A stretch of 13,202 nt of DNA from Hyphochytrium catenoides (lineage: Eukaryota; Sar; Hyphochytriomycetes; Hyphochytriales; Hyphochytriaceae), in the NCBI GenBank assembly GCA_900088475.1, contig FLMG01003209.1:4587-17788 (forward strand), written 5' to 3'. A model generated the notes under the pieces. The model saw only the letters and a list, made by a program, of their open reading frames with translations, made no database searches and was not told the origin of the DNA. A program made the position numbers and the translations under genes. Below, in pieces: positions 1 through 9,194 of this stretch. The stretch's first letter is position 1. Every line of letters begins with the position of its first letter.

Positions 1-27
1 AGAGAGAGAGAGAGAGAGAGAGAGAGA
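1..27. repeat. (AG)n microsatellite at the window edge
   Basis: The window opens with an uninterrupted AG dinucleotide run of about 13 units. It continues off the left edge, so the full length is unknown. Confidence 0.95.
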
Positions 28-127
28 ATGCAATTGGCATAGTAGGGAAGGAGGAAGGAGGTAGGTGCTGCTCGTGGTCAGAGAAAGCAAGAAGATACGG
101 GGTAGGAGGGAACTACGGGTCCCGGCC

Positions 128-2624
128 CTAACTATCAAGAAGCTCGTGTAACCTCCAACTCTCGTTCTCTCCCATCGATCGTCTTACCAAGCAAAGGCTC
201 CTCGGCCCAGCACTCTGCCAGTTGTCCAGCCCTTGTGCTCCCGCAGCACCAGCAGCAGGGAGCTCTGGTGTCGGCCTTCGTTTTTCTCCTTCTTCATCAT
301 ACTTGGTGCAGCAGGAGACTCTCCTTTCTTCATCACTCTCCTGTTCCTCTCCTGGTCCTTTCTCTTCCCTATCTGTTTTCTTTGTTGGCCGTGCGCATAC
401 CAGGTCCCAGCCTGGCTCCTCCTCTGGATGGGGCGTGGAAAGTTGTTTGAGGATGGCTAACAGCTGCCTCACAAGCCTACCATCGTGGCAAATCTAGCCA
501 GAGGAGAAGATGATGGGACAGAACCCCACGGTGGCTGGCTCTCCTCGTTTTAGCAGCTGTGGATACTAGAAGAAGGGCAAGGTGCCCCTCCCGTTAACCA
601 ACAGCCGCAATCAGAAAGCCAACTGGAACTCGACGACGGCCGCTTCACTCTTTCTGGTGGCCACACGCTTGATGATTTGCCTCCTAAGTTTTCTACAGGA
701 CGCCTTGGCATCTTATTTCACTATCTTCAGTCTAGCATCTCCACTCAGCCAGCGGCAAGAGGACGACGAGCATGCATAAACTTGACAGCTCCTCGAGCAG
801 CACAATGGCGCTCACGAGAAGACAGGGCTGCGGCCTACGACCACTTCATTGCACCTCTAGCTGCGCCTCTCCCGTCACTTCGTCGCATGATCAAGCAGAC
901 AAGCGGGCGAAAGGCACAGAGACAGCAACAGCACGGGCAGGGCAGCAGCAGCAGCAGCAGCCCCCACTGGCTGCACCACCGGCAGGTTGCTCAGCTGGTC
1001 ATCCGTCTCTCATGTAAAGCTGGCAACTTCACACTGAAAGTCTCCCAACCCCCCTGCGTTTCCCTTGTTGCCCGTGGGAATATTAACTATGGCCTTATTA
1101 AAGCTGTATTAATGTATGTACTTGGCACGTCAGAGTGCGGTGCCCTGGCGGAGGATGGAGCTGGCAGCGGACAGCCGCTGGTGCCCGACCACGGCGCGAC
1201 GCTTCATACTTCAAGGATATAAAGCACCTGCTAAGTCGTCCCTGCTGACAGAGTCCTATCTATAAGATCATTCATGCTGCGCCATGCGGGACAGCTAGAC
1301 GCTACCCTCAGCACCCTCAGCAGCGAGAGCGATGAGTCCATGCATAATCAGCATCACGACGGAGAGACACCGCGCCCTCATAATAGTGCTTGGGCTTCAC
1401 AAGCCTCTCCGTTCATAAAGCGCCGCTGCAGGACCACTCCGCCTTAAAACTTATGGAGGTAGAGAAACCTAAAGAGTCCTCCTCTCGCTAGGCAGGTCTG
1501 CTGAAGATGCCCTTTGATTGTTAGAAGAAGAAGATGGGGCCTTCCTTGTCGGTCACCATCGCAGTCTGCTGCTGCTGCATGATGTGTATATATATAGAGA
1601 GAGAGCGAGAGAGGACTAAGTAAGAGGTCCTACTCTTCCTATTATTCTGAGTGACCTGGGATTGGTGGCTCAGCAGACCGACCCGGAAAGACGTGAAGAC
1701 TTCTTTCTCTAGTGATTTCTTAGGCCAGGGATGTGCCAGAGAGCAGGTAAGATATGTGTTCTCGCGTTCAAGGATGATGATGACGCGGGCTTCAAAGGAG
1801 AACACGCATCGTCAAGAAGGAGAATGGCAGAGTCAACAGCGGCGTCTACTGAAGAGGCAACACAAGCAGCAGCAGGATGGACGCTCTAAGATTTAAGGGC
1901 AGCTGCGCAAGCCGGAAAGCCTGGGCAGAAGTGCTTGTCAGCCAGACAGGAGAAGCAGCGCTATTTATTAGTGCTTCTTTTTCCTCGGAGTTAAAAGCTG
2001 CCTCATAATGCGCTCTCTTTATTAGCTTGTGCAGCCGTGGGTTCCCCTTCTCCAAGAGAGAAACTTCGCTAAAGGATCGTGTTGTCTGGTGCTGAAACCT
2101 AGTAGACGATACGCCTTGCAACGGCGATAAGCTCTATCCATAAGATTTGAGGCGGATGAAGGAAGGAGGAGCGGGATCCACTGATGATTATGAGCAAGGA
2201 TGCGTACCGGCCGATTTGTCCTGCAAATGATCGCATGGGTGCGGCGCCGAGCAGCTTAGGAAGCCTGCGATCTCAAGGACGTCACGAAGATTGTCCAAAG
2301 AAGTAGCAGTAACAATCGGTATGCACAGGAGGAGAGCTTTGCGCCAGCTCCAATCGTCAGGTCTTCCTGGTTCCTGTCACGATGAGTGTGTGGAGGAGTC
2401 ACCTACAAGCCCCTCGATGTAGGACAACAGGATGTAGCACTGTCGAGCATCTGTGACGAGGGATATCGCTATGTTCCCATTCGACTTAGAGTCAGGCCAT
2501 CAGGGCCCTTTCACTCGCCAGGAACCTAACGTCCCACCTGTCTCTCATTCCCCGAGCAGTGGCGCGCATTGTAGGGAGTCAGAGGCCATCAACGTCATGG
2601 CTCTGTCTCACCCTACTAAAGAGC
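128..2624. other. Left gap: no supported gene; weak candidate exons only
   Basis: I found no recognisable protein in this stretch. Weak candidates: a minus-strand frame ending at 128, open from an acceptor-like CTGGCTAG near 495, rich in Glu, Lys and Arg; a plus-strand 57-codon ATG frame at 1274-1447 (MLRHAGQLDATLS...); a minus-strand frame from an acceptor-like TTTCAG at 2092 to a TAG at 1848-1846, containing RLHKLIKRAHYEAAF; and a 62-codon plus-strand ATG frame starting at 2471 that overlaps the end of the glycosyltransferase gene. None has a recognised motif. A short GA/TA microsatellite lies near 1585-1613. Confidence 0.5.
942..960 (+). repeat. (CAG)n trinucleotide run
   Basis: Six GCA/CAG units in a row lie within a wider CAG-rich stretch (about 920-960). 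Shorter CAG/CTG clusters also occur near 240-260, 1565-1580 and 1860-1875, so this part of the window is generally rich in the triplet. Confidence 0.85.
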
Positions 2625-4177
2625 TCAAACATTTCGGTGCCAAGAAGAGACCATGAAGCCTCTTCTATCACTGACGTAAGCCAAATAGTTCTCTTGCATG
2701 CGCTGCCAGCCATGCTGAGCAGTGGAGCGTGAATATGCGTACAAGCCCGCCTCATAGATCTTACGGCTTCGTATTTTGTCCTGCTCCTTAGAGAGCCACC
2801 ACGCAATGATTCTCGCGAGTTCAGGCGCTCTCTCCTCCATAATCACATCGTGGACATCCACCACAAATTTCGACCAAATGGCATGAGGAGTGGGTGACGT
2901 TGGCACGTTACCCATGAGCAAAGCTCCTGACATAGCAACCTCCACGTATTTGCGTAGATCGTAGTCCCGGATAGATCGCGAGACAAGAGCCACCTTGCAT
3001 TGGAAGAGAAAGTCAATGTACCTCTCATATTGTTGCTCCAAGACCGTAGCGCTGATGCCAAACCGGCGCCTCTCTGCCTCGGGCAATACTTCCGTGTACC
3101 CGAAGTGGGGCAACACGTGAGCAACCAGCCCATACTTCGCAAAGGTACCATCAGCTATCCAGTCGTCACCTTTGTCCGGACGGGATACCAGTAGCGGTCA
3201 ACCCGGCCCATGAGGCAGAAGTCATAAGGTCTTTCCTCAAACCTTCTTTTGCTTCGCTGGTGTTGCTTTAGCATCCTATAGAAAGTGCCAGGGAGGACAG
3301 TTTGAGGGAACAGAGAGATCAATGTCTCAGGATATTGCCTAACCAGCTTCGTCTCTGGATCTGCAAGGTGATGGAACAGCGCCTGGAAATCGTTCTCGTA
3401 GGCCAAAAGGATGATCTGGAAGAGGCGCCATGGCCATTTCTTATGGGGACCCCAGACACAGTTCCAGCGAGAACTATCGTGGTATGGCTTCTCGTTCAAG
3501 ACACATTCGTAGCGATATGTCATATACACGGCGCCGGAGAGGTTAATATCATCAGGATCGTCTTTGGCAATGACCAGAGAGAAAGGCTCCCGCCAACGCT
3601 TCTTGATGTTCTCTTCAACCGTGATGGAAGCATTCCAGCCGGGCCAACCCGGTCCCCACATGATAACCCTATCGCCGCGCTTTCCATCTGCGGCGAAGGC
3701 TCCGCAATAAGTATGGAATAGGTGGCGATCCATGACGGCGTCAATGTACCACCATTCCACGAAGAACAGGGTTCGCGGCCCTCCTTGCCTTTCGGCTGCC
3801 GGTATGGTCTCGTGCGGCGATAGTAACAGGGAAGAAGGATCGGAAAACCTGCAGGACCTTTCATATTGCGCGTGCAATAGTAACGTCAGTCTTAGGCATT
3901 CAGAGCCGTCGAGCTCCATCCCGGGAACGCCCATCAGATCTATGGCACTGAGTAGGAAAGCTCCATCATCGTCATCATCGGCTGCAGAATATGCGCTGCT
4001 GTTCTTGCTCTCTTTCAAACCACCAGCTTCGTGTTCCAACTCGATGGCCGTGGGACACGTCTCATCTTCATCGGTTGCTGAAGGAAAGCTCGTGAACGAC
4101 GAAACTTGGTCATAACCAGAACGCAGCAAATATAAGCAGATGAGCCGAACCACCAGCATGCCGCAGATCTTCTTCAT
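2625..4177 (-). CDS. Type II membrane glycosyltransferase-like protein, interrupted by a frameshift
   Basis: The first frame runs from ATG 4177 to a TAG at 3157-3155 (340 aa). The second frame ends at TGA 2627-2625. The start is supported because a stop lies upstream in frame at 4240-4238 with no other ATG between. The N-terminus MKKICGMLVVRLICLYLL looks like a signal-anchor, and sequons NSSA, NASIT and NLSG fit a luminal protein. The second half has YIDFLFQCKVALVSRS followed by LRKYVEVAMSGALLMGN, the pattern of the C-terminal nucleotide-sugar-binding part of GT-B enzymes (CgeB / Glyco_trans_1_2 type). The frames join between 3197 (stop at 3200-3198 in the second frame) and 3157. The span is 1553 nt, one base short of a whole number of codons, so one missing base would restore about 517 aa. 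It is either a sequencing indel or a decayed gene. The donor sugar and acceptor are unknown. Confidence 0.65.
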
Positions 4178-4290
4178 CCCTTTCTGCAGAAAAAGAACCA
4201 AGCACTCTTCTTGACTTCTCGATCGTGTCTCAAACCTTCATTATACCCAGAACCATGAAGGTCCGACAGGTACACAGCAGCTTCAAGAGC

Positions 4291-4620
4291 TTAGATACAG
4301 AGGGGTCCGAACGAGCCTCTTGTCATCCGACTCGGTGATGATGGGACGGACAGAGCACCGCGGAAAGATCGGCCATTGAACCCGAGTGGAATGGCTGGCA
4401 GATCCCTCGATGGTTGGCTCTGACACACGGTGGTATGAGCCCTTCGTCTCTGGCTCACAGGCCGCGAGACCACAGCCCAGGGAGCATCAGCATCAGACAG
4501 AATGCTGATGAGGAGCGAGGAGGAGGCGAGGCCGCCCGCGCCGCCGCGCCATTTCACAACTTCAAGGTCTTCTTTCACCTTTGATGGACCAATAGAGCCG
4601 CTAACGGAGATATAATCCAT
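4291..4620 (-). CDS. Hypothetical ORF, 109 aa (doubtful)
   Basis: An ATG-initiated frame begins MDYISVSGSIGPSKVKEDLE and continues with a Gly/Ala/Ser-rich stretch and an Arg/Ser-rich end. It overlaps the previous minus-strand ORF by 46 nt in another frame. No family recognised. It could be a 5' exon, a broken continuation of the upstream ORF, or chance. Confidence 0.18.
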   Translation of the reverse strand: MDYISVSGSIGPSKVKEDLEVVKWRGGAGGLASSSLLISILSDADAPWAVVSRPVSQRRRAHTTVCQSQPSRDLPAIPLGFNGRSFRGALSVPSSPSRMTRGSFGPLCI

Positions 4621-4934
4621 TTCTGATCTACATTCCGTAGAGATTCCGCTAAACGCTGGAGCCTTGTCTTTGGAAGTGTAGTGGCTCTAAAGTAGCGGTA
4701 GAGTTTAGCGGGATTCCTATCCCTATTTAATAGCCTTTGAGATTTACAAACCGACAAAAGCAGGAGTAAGGGCTCTCGAATCCTTCGCTGATTATTAGGA
4801 AGGATAGATTCTATCTCCATAAAGAGTGGGCTACTAGCAGAGTTCGGGCCACAACAACGACGCACAGATTCGGCGGATTGCTCGATTGGCCCCTGGGGGA
4901 TGTCTGAATTGATGCTTTGCCGCCGCGGCATCAT
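4575..4934 (-). CDS. Hypothetical ORF, 119 aa (doubtful)
   Basis: An open frame starts with two consecutive ATGs and reads MMPRRQSINSDIPQGPIEQ, then a fairly basic, Leu- and Arg-rich body including REPLLLLLSVCKSQRLL, and ends LLVHQR. I recognise no family. It lies in the gap between the divergent glycosyltransferase and TGS1 genes and contains the inverted repeat at 4642-4711, which counts against a conserved protein. Chance opening or a repeat-derived frame is equally possible. Confidence 0.2.
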   Translation of the reverse strand: MMPRRQSINSDIPQGPIEQSAESVRRCCGPNSASSPLFMEIESILPNNQRRIREPLLLLLSVCKSQRLLNRDRNPAKLYRYFRATTLPKTRLQRLAESLRNVDQKWIISPLAALLVHQR

Positions 4935-4974
4935 CAGCCGATGATCTCTAGAAATGAAAGCTCAAAAACTCATT

Positions 4975-5215
4975 CTCCCTGTTGGCGAGTGCTCTCTCTT
5001 TGTCTCTCTCTTCTCTCTCTGTCTAGGAGAGCGAGCTCTTATCTTTTCTCCTCTCCCTTCCCATTCCCATCCTCTCTCCGCTTCTCCCTGTATAGCTCGC
5101 GCCTACCTTGCATTGTGTTCGAGTCCCTACTGTCTCGTCTTCTCTCTCTCCGTCAATCACCTCTTTTCTTCTTTCTTCACTGTGTCAGTGGCCTCCCATC
5201 TCCTTCTTCAGTGAT
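4975..5215 (+). promoter_or_regulatory. CT-rich tract upstream of TGS1
   Basis: This stretch is dominated by C and T on the plus strand, with repeated CTCTCTCTT-like runs, and ends about 50 nt before the TGS1 start codon. Pyrimidine-rich tracts often mark core promoters or 5' UTRs, but the introns of the same gene have the same composition. Its role is therefore an inference from position. Confidence 0.3.
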
Positions 5216-5262
5216 GCTGTGAAAGTATCTTAACGTCTAGAGTGCACCCGTTATAGACTTTC

Positions 5263-8200
5263 ATGGATAAGAGAGAGGAAGTTAACAAGCCTCTCCACGG
5301 ACTGCTGCGTCGAACCCAGGTTTACTTAGAGTGAGTCTCCCCTTGGCACGACATCGTCATCTTCCTCCACCTTCCTGTTCCTCTTCCTTGTGTCTGTCCT
5401 TCCGTCTCCTATGGCTAAGTCTGATAAGCACTCTTCCTCCATCTTCTCGCAGAGATCCACCGTCTCTCTCTTTACTGAAGCGCTCTTGCGTCCTCCAAAC
5501 CTCTGCGGAGCAGAAGGTTCTCGAGCATTGGGTGCGTAAGTTTATCCTTGGCTTGGCAGATAAGGCAGCTGGAAGCTGGGCCCTCGATCTGCGGACAGGT
5601 GAGAGCGAGCTTGATAAAAGCTCTAGCGCTGAAGTAGGAGAGTATGGCTATGAGCAAACAGCAGCAGACGCCGAAGAAGAGGAGGTACGGAGGCTATACT
5701 TTCTCTTTGTCGTCTGGTCATCATTAGGATCCCCGTCTTTTCGTTCTTGCGACGCCGATCGCTCAATGCCCTGACTTCTTTCTCGACTCGCTATCTCATG
5801 TGTGCTTCTCACTCTCGCTCTCTCTTTTCTCTCCCTCTCTCTCTCTCTTGTCTCGCACGCACACACACGGTCATTGAGTCCCTTTCTCGCTACTCACACT
5901 CTCCAGATATTGTCATACGAAGAGCTCTTAGCACGACATGGCGCTCTCGGCCAGCTCCCAATGAGCTTCGGTGGAGGGGAGAGCTCGGACAAGCGACACA
6001 AAGGACAAAGGAGACAGAAGAGGCGGACTAAGGGACCAAGGCCATCAGTTCGGACCTCGGACAACGACAGCAGGAAGGAGAAGGAAGAAGATTCTCTTCC
6101 TCCTGCCCCGTCGGCAGTCTTAGAGACAGATGAAACACCACCAAGGCCTCCGCCGTCTTCCGCAACCGTAGCTTCTCTACCTTCACCCTCTTCTCTTGTC
6201 TCTTCTCCTCGTTGTGCTGCTTCTCCTTCTCCCTTCGTCCCTGGGTCGCTTGTGGAGTGTCGGTATGATGCCGATGGGCTATGGTACCCGGCGCTGGTGG
6301 GGCGGGTCGAAGGGGAAGATGAGCAAAAGACGGCTGACGTTGTTTTTCTATGGTACAATAATCGTCAGACCTCTCCTCTCTCTCTCCTCCGAGAGCCCAG
6401 TTCTTCCTCTGTTCAGTATTACCATCAGCTCATGGCATCTGCTCAGCAACAAGAGGAAATAGCGGCCACACAGGAAGCCGGAAGTGTTTTGGCAGACGGG
6501 ACTGAGATGACCTTGGATAGCCCCATGCTAGACCGAGAGACTTGGGAGGAGGAAGAAGGAGCAGACGGCGAGGAAGAGGTGGAGTTACAGACTAGCGAAG
6601 CCGTCAATCAGGGAGTGAAACGAGATAGGAAGCCAAGCAAGCGCAGCCAGTGCTCTAGACGAAGCCGGGACCAGGATATTGAGAATCCCTACGGCAAGCA
6701 TACTATCCCTTTCTTCTCTTTCATTAGATGCGTCTCTCTTTGCTGTCTCTCTTTCTCTCCTGCCCTCTTTCTTCTTCATCCTGTCACCTCTCTCTCTCTC
6801 TCTCGCAGTCTCTCGTTACTCTTCTTTTGTCTACTCACCTTAGTATCATGCTTCCTCCCTCTGCTGGCCGCGGCACATCGCTGCTCTTACTGTCAGACCA
6901 ACGTCTCCCTTCTGCTTGATAATCCTTGCAGGTTGTACGACCCCTGAAGTCATATCGTACATTCTTCCCTCCTATCCTACTCTCTTTCTTTCCGTCCATC
7001 ACTTCCTATCTCTCCTCTTTCCCTTAATGTTCCTCATGAATCTGACTCATGAGACTTCCTCTCATGTTCCACAGCATCCGTACACCGCAAGTATTGGTCT
7101 CAACGCTATCGTTTCTTCCACAAGTTTGATGACGGCGTGCAGCTGGATGCAGAGGGATGGTTCTCGGTACTCTCATATATCTTGCCTTTCTCCCAATATC
7201 TCGGGGCTATCCGTCCAGTCTTTCGCTCTCCTGCACCTTTCCCCTTTGGAGTTGTGCCTCTTTCTGTATGTTCCTTCACCTTTCTTTGTCTCTCTCTCCG
7301 CTGTTCTGCTCCTTTCCTATCCTCTCCCATTCTTATCGTTCTCTTCGTTTGGCAAGCCGTATGCGACCTTTCTGCCATCCCTTGGACCTCTTGGCTCGGA
7401 GGTTGTCTGCCACTCGTACTTGGCGCTATCGAGCCTTGGTCTCCTAGTTTCATATCTTTCACTATCAGACTGACTAAGCTTGGCGCCGCTTCTCCTTCTC
7501 TTTTCAGGTAACCCCTGAGACCATCGCGAAGCATCTTGCCGCGCGGTGTGCTTGCTCCATCATAGTGGACGCTTTCACTGGCTGCGGGGGAAACGCAGTG
7601 CAGTTTGCCTCCTACTGCTCTCTGGTCTTGGCAATCGATCTAAATCCAGAGAGGCTTCACATGGCGCGGCATAATGCGCGCATCTACGGCGTGGAGGATA
7701 AGATTGAATTTATTTTAGGCGACGCGACTAAGATTCTTCCAAGGTCGGAGAGTGGACTGTCAAGGGCGGACAGAGAGAGGGAGAGAAGAGACTATTAGAG
7801 GCAGATATTAGGGTTACTGAAGCTCTAGGAGGTAGACATCAAGAGAGAAGAGAGACTCAAACGGGCGTCATCCTCAACCAAGAGGTCCTTACCACTGTCG
7901 TCAGCTCCTATCTATCTTCCATACCCATCCTAAGCTATCTCCTCCTTCTCTCTCTTTTTATAGGCTAAGAGCGGACGTCGTCTTCCTCTCACCCCCATGG
8001 GGAGGGCCGGAGTATATCAACGCTGAGGTATGTAATTGGCTGCCGATGTCTGTGCGGCTTTCTGTCTGTCTACCAGGCTGCTTATCTCTTTCTCTTCCTT
8101 TCCCTTCTCTCTTTTCCCTTGTCCTCTGCAACGGTGCATGCCCCGTAAAGTTCACTGGTACTTAGCTCTGTGTCGAGGCTGTACGGGCACCTCGCGCTTT

Positions 8201-8590
8201 AACCTCTGTATCTTTGCCTATCTTCAGGCTGCTGCCTCTCATGAGCTTGCTTCTCTTTCGCATGTCTAACCAAAACGTCTTTGGCTTCGGGTTCTATAGT
8301 CGTACGACCCTCAATCAATGCTGCAAGTAAGCGGTTTGAATGGCGGCCAGCTTCTGTCCTTGGCGTTCCAGGCGGCCGAGAACGTGGTTTACCTGTTGCC
8401 GCGCAACACTGACGAACAAGGGTTCACAGCGATGGGAGGACCATTGCAGGAGGTGGAGGAGCAATACCTGGATGGCAAATTGAAGACAATCACCGCCTAC
8501 TATGGTCCACACTTCCAACACCATGAGGAGCCCATTATAGCAGAAGGAATGCATGAGGGTGAAGAATTGCAAGGGAAGGAGGAAAGCTGA
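5263..8590 (+). CDS. TGS1: Trimethylguanosine synthase (TGS1-type cap hypermethylase) with N-terminal Tudor-like domain, 8 exons
   Basis: This enzyme transfers two methyl groups from S-adenosylmethionine to the m7G cap of snRNAs and snoRNAs, giving the 2,2,7-trimethylguanosine cap. Exons in my model: 5263-5330, 5453-5684, 5907-6614, 6932-6956, 7075-7166, 7508-7743, 7964-8027 and 8300-8590. They total 1716 nt (571 aa) with all phases matching. Family signatures seen: KYWSQRYRFFHKFDDGV (350-366), EGWFSVTPE, the SAM-binding VDAFTGCGGNAVQFA (395-409), acidic AIDLNP (417-422), catalytic FLSPPWGGPEY (461-471), whose Trp is known to stack on the m7G base, and YLLPRN (506-511). The start ATG at 5263 is chosen because its exon ends at a GTGAGT donor that joins in phase to the next exon. 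LPMSFG (117-122) may match a short N-terminal motif of plant TGS1. The catalytic part is certain. The exon 3 to exon 4 junction is provisional: donor GTGAAA at 6615 is weak and 6615-6693 reads as coding. Confidence 0.9.
5331..5452 (+). other. TGS1 intron 1 (GT-AG, phase 2)
   Basis: The donor GTGAGT at 5331 and a pyrimidine-rich acceptor ending TCGCAG at 5452 remove 122 nt. The split codon GA|A is completed exactly. This intron decides the start codon: the frame of exon 2 has no ATG of its own, and the joined upstream exon supplies one at 5263. Confidence 0.7.
6240..6392 (+). other. Tudor-like domain within exon 3 of TGS1
   Basis: Residues about 212-262 of the TGS1 model fit the SMN/SPF30-type Tudor pattern: PGSLVECRYDADGLWYPA, then a short acidic turn, then VVFLWYNNRQ and a final PLSLL strand. 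The Gly-x-x-x-x-Cys start, the DG-x-WY-x-A turn and the aromatic-Asn pair are the hallmark positions. Tudor domains of this class bind methylated arginine, notably on Sm proteins. The domain lies in the same open frame as the TGS1-like N-terminal LPMSFG segment, with no stop between. The domain call rests on motif reading by eye. Confidence 0.65.
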
Positions 8591-9194
8591 CATGCTACCC
8601 TTGGTGTTCTGAAGATTATAAACTCTTCTCCTGTCACACGACGGACAGCACATACAGGACAGGACTGGTGCCTACAACGGCAGTCCGTGCGAGGAATAAT
8701 CGGCATGCGGAACGGCCTCCGAGGAAGTACATCCGAAAGGCCAACATTGCACTGGCTACGACCCTGGGTCATGGAAAGCACGGACGCGGGGGAAAGTCGA
8801 GTAAGGTTGTCCCAGACGCGTGCATGCATCCGTTAGTTGAACGCCAGAAAGTCAGTGTTTGTGAGAAAGAGAGAGGAAAAGTGGTAATGCTTGGGCACAA
8901 GCACGGTTAAAGGCCGAAGGAGCTCTATGGAGCTGGCGGGCACTCCAGCGCAAGAGGCACATGTGGTAGCGCCATGGGACGCGATGATAGCTGATGTCTC
9001 ATAGCGATAGCGGTAGGCAGCTCCATAAGGAAGCGCGAAAGGTTATGAGTGCACGACATGACCGCTGGAGTGACAGCAAGGGAATGCAGAGAGGGCAATG
9101 ACAGAATAATTATCTTATAAGTTAGTGGGGTTGAGGCGTATTCAGAGAAGCTCGAGCTAGACGTGAAGAAAGAGCGACACGATTCATAGATTTC
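8591..9194. other. Gap between the convergent TGS1 and LYR genes
   Basis: This stretch should hold the 3' UTRs of both genes. A frame in the third register stays open beyond the TGS1 stop to 8910 and gives a basic peptide, but it has no ATG at a sensible place and no known motif. A small AT-rich spot at about 9106-9120 (AATAATTATCTTATAAG) is the only candidate for a 3'-end signal. No tRNA or other RNA gene was seen. Confidence 0.5.

Noticed and set aside
677-1222. Plus-strand 181-codon open frame with a Ser/Gln run
   Set aside because: No ATG at its start, the central part is the CAG repeat, and it matches no family I know.
3150-3184. A 35-nt intron joining the two glycosyltransferase frames
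   Set aside because: The lengths and phases would fit, but the other introns here are 118-341 nt, the acceptor lacks a pyrimidine tract, and the second frame reads smoothly through this stretch.
4954-5214. ATG-started 86-codon frame just upstream of TGS1
   Set aside because: It is a translation of the CT-rich tract (Leu/Ser/Phe/Pro-rich) and does not join in frame to TGS1 exon 1.
5411-5535. Alternative TGS1 first exon from ATG 5411 ending at a GTAAGT
   Set aside because: The donor is excellent, but the acceptors that would restore the frame give introns of only 40-85 nt without pyrimidine tracts. The 5263 start joins cleanly.
6694-6931. GC-AG intron starting at 6694 in TGS1
   Set aside because: The donor looks fair and GC-AG splicing probably occurs in the LYR gene, but the resulting phase leads to stops or to the wrong frame of the KYWSQRY exon.
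6694-6947. Extension of the Tudor exon frame through 6947
   Set aside because: Beyond about 6693 the peptide turns into Leu/Ser/Phe-rich translation of a CT-rich intron, then stops before the TGS1 catalytic exons.
8668-8910. Basic 80-codon frame downstream of TGS1
   Set aside because: It starts at a GTG, is in another frame from TGS1, has no known motif and lies where the 3' UTR is expected.
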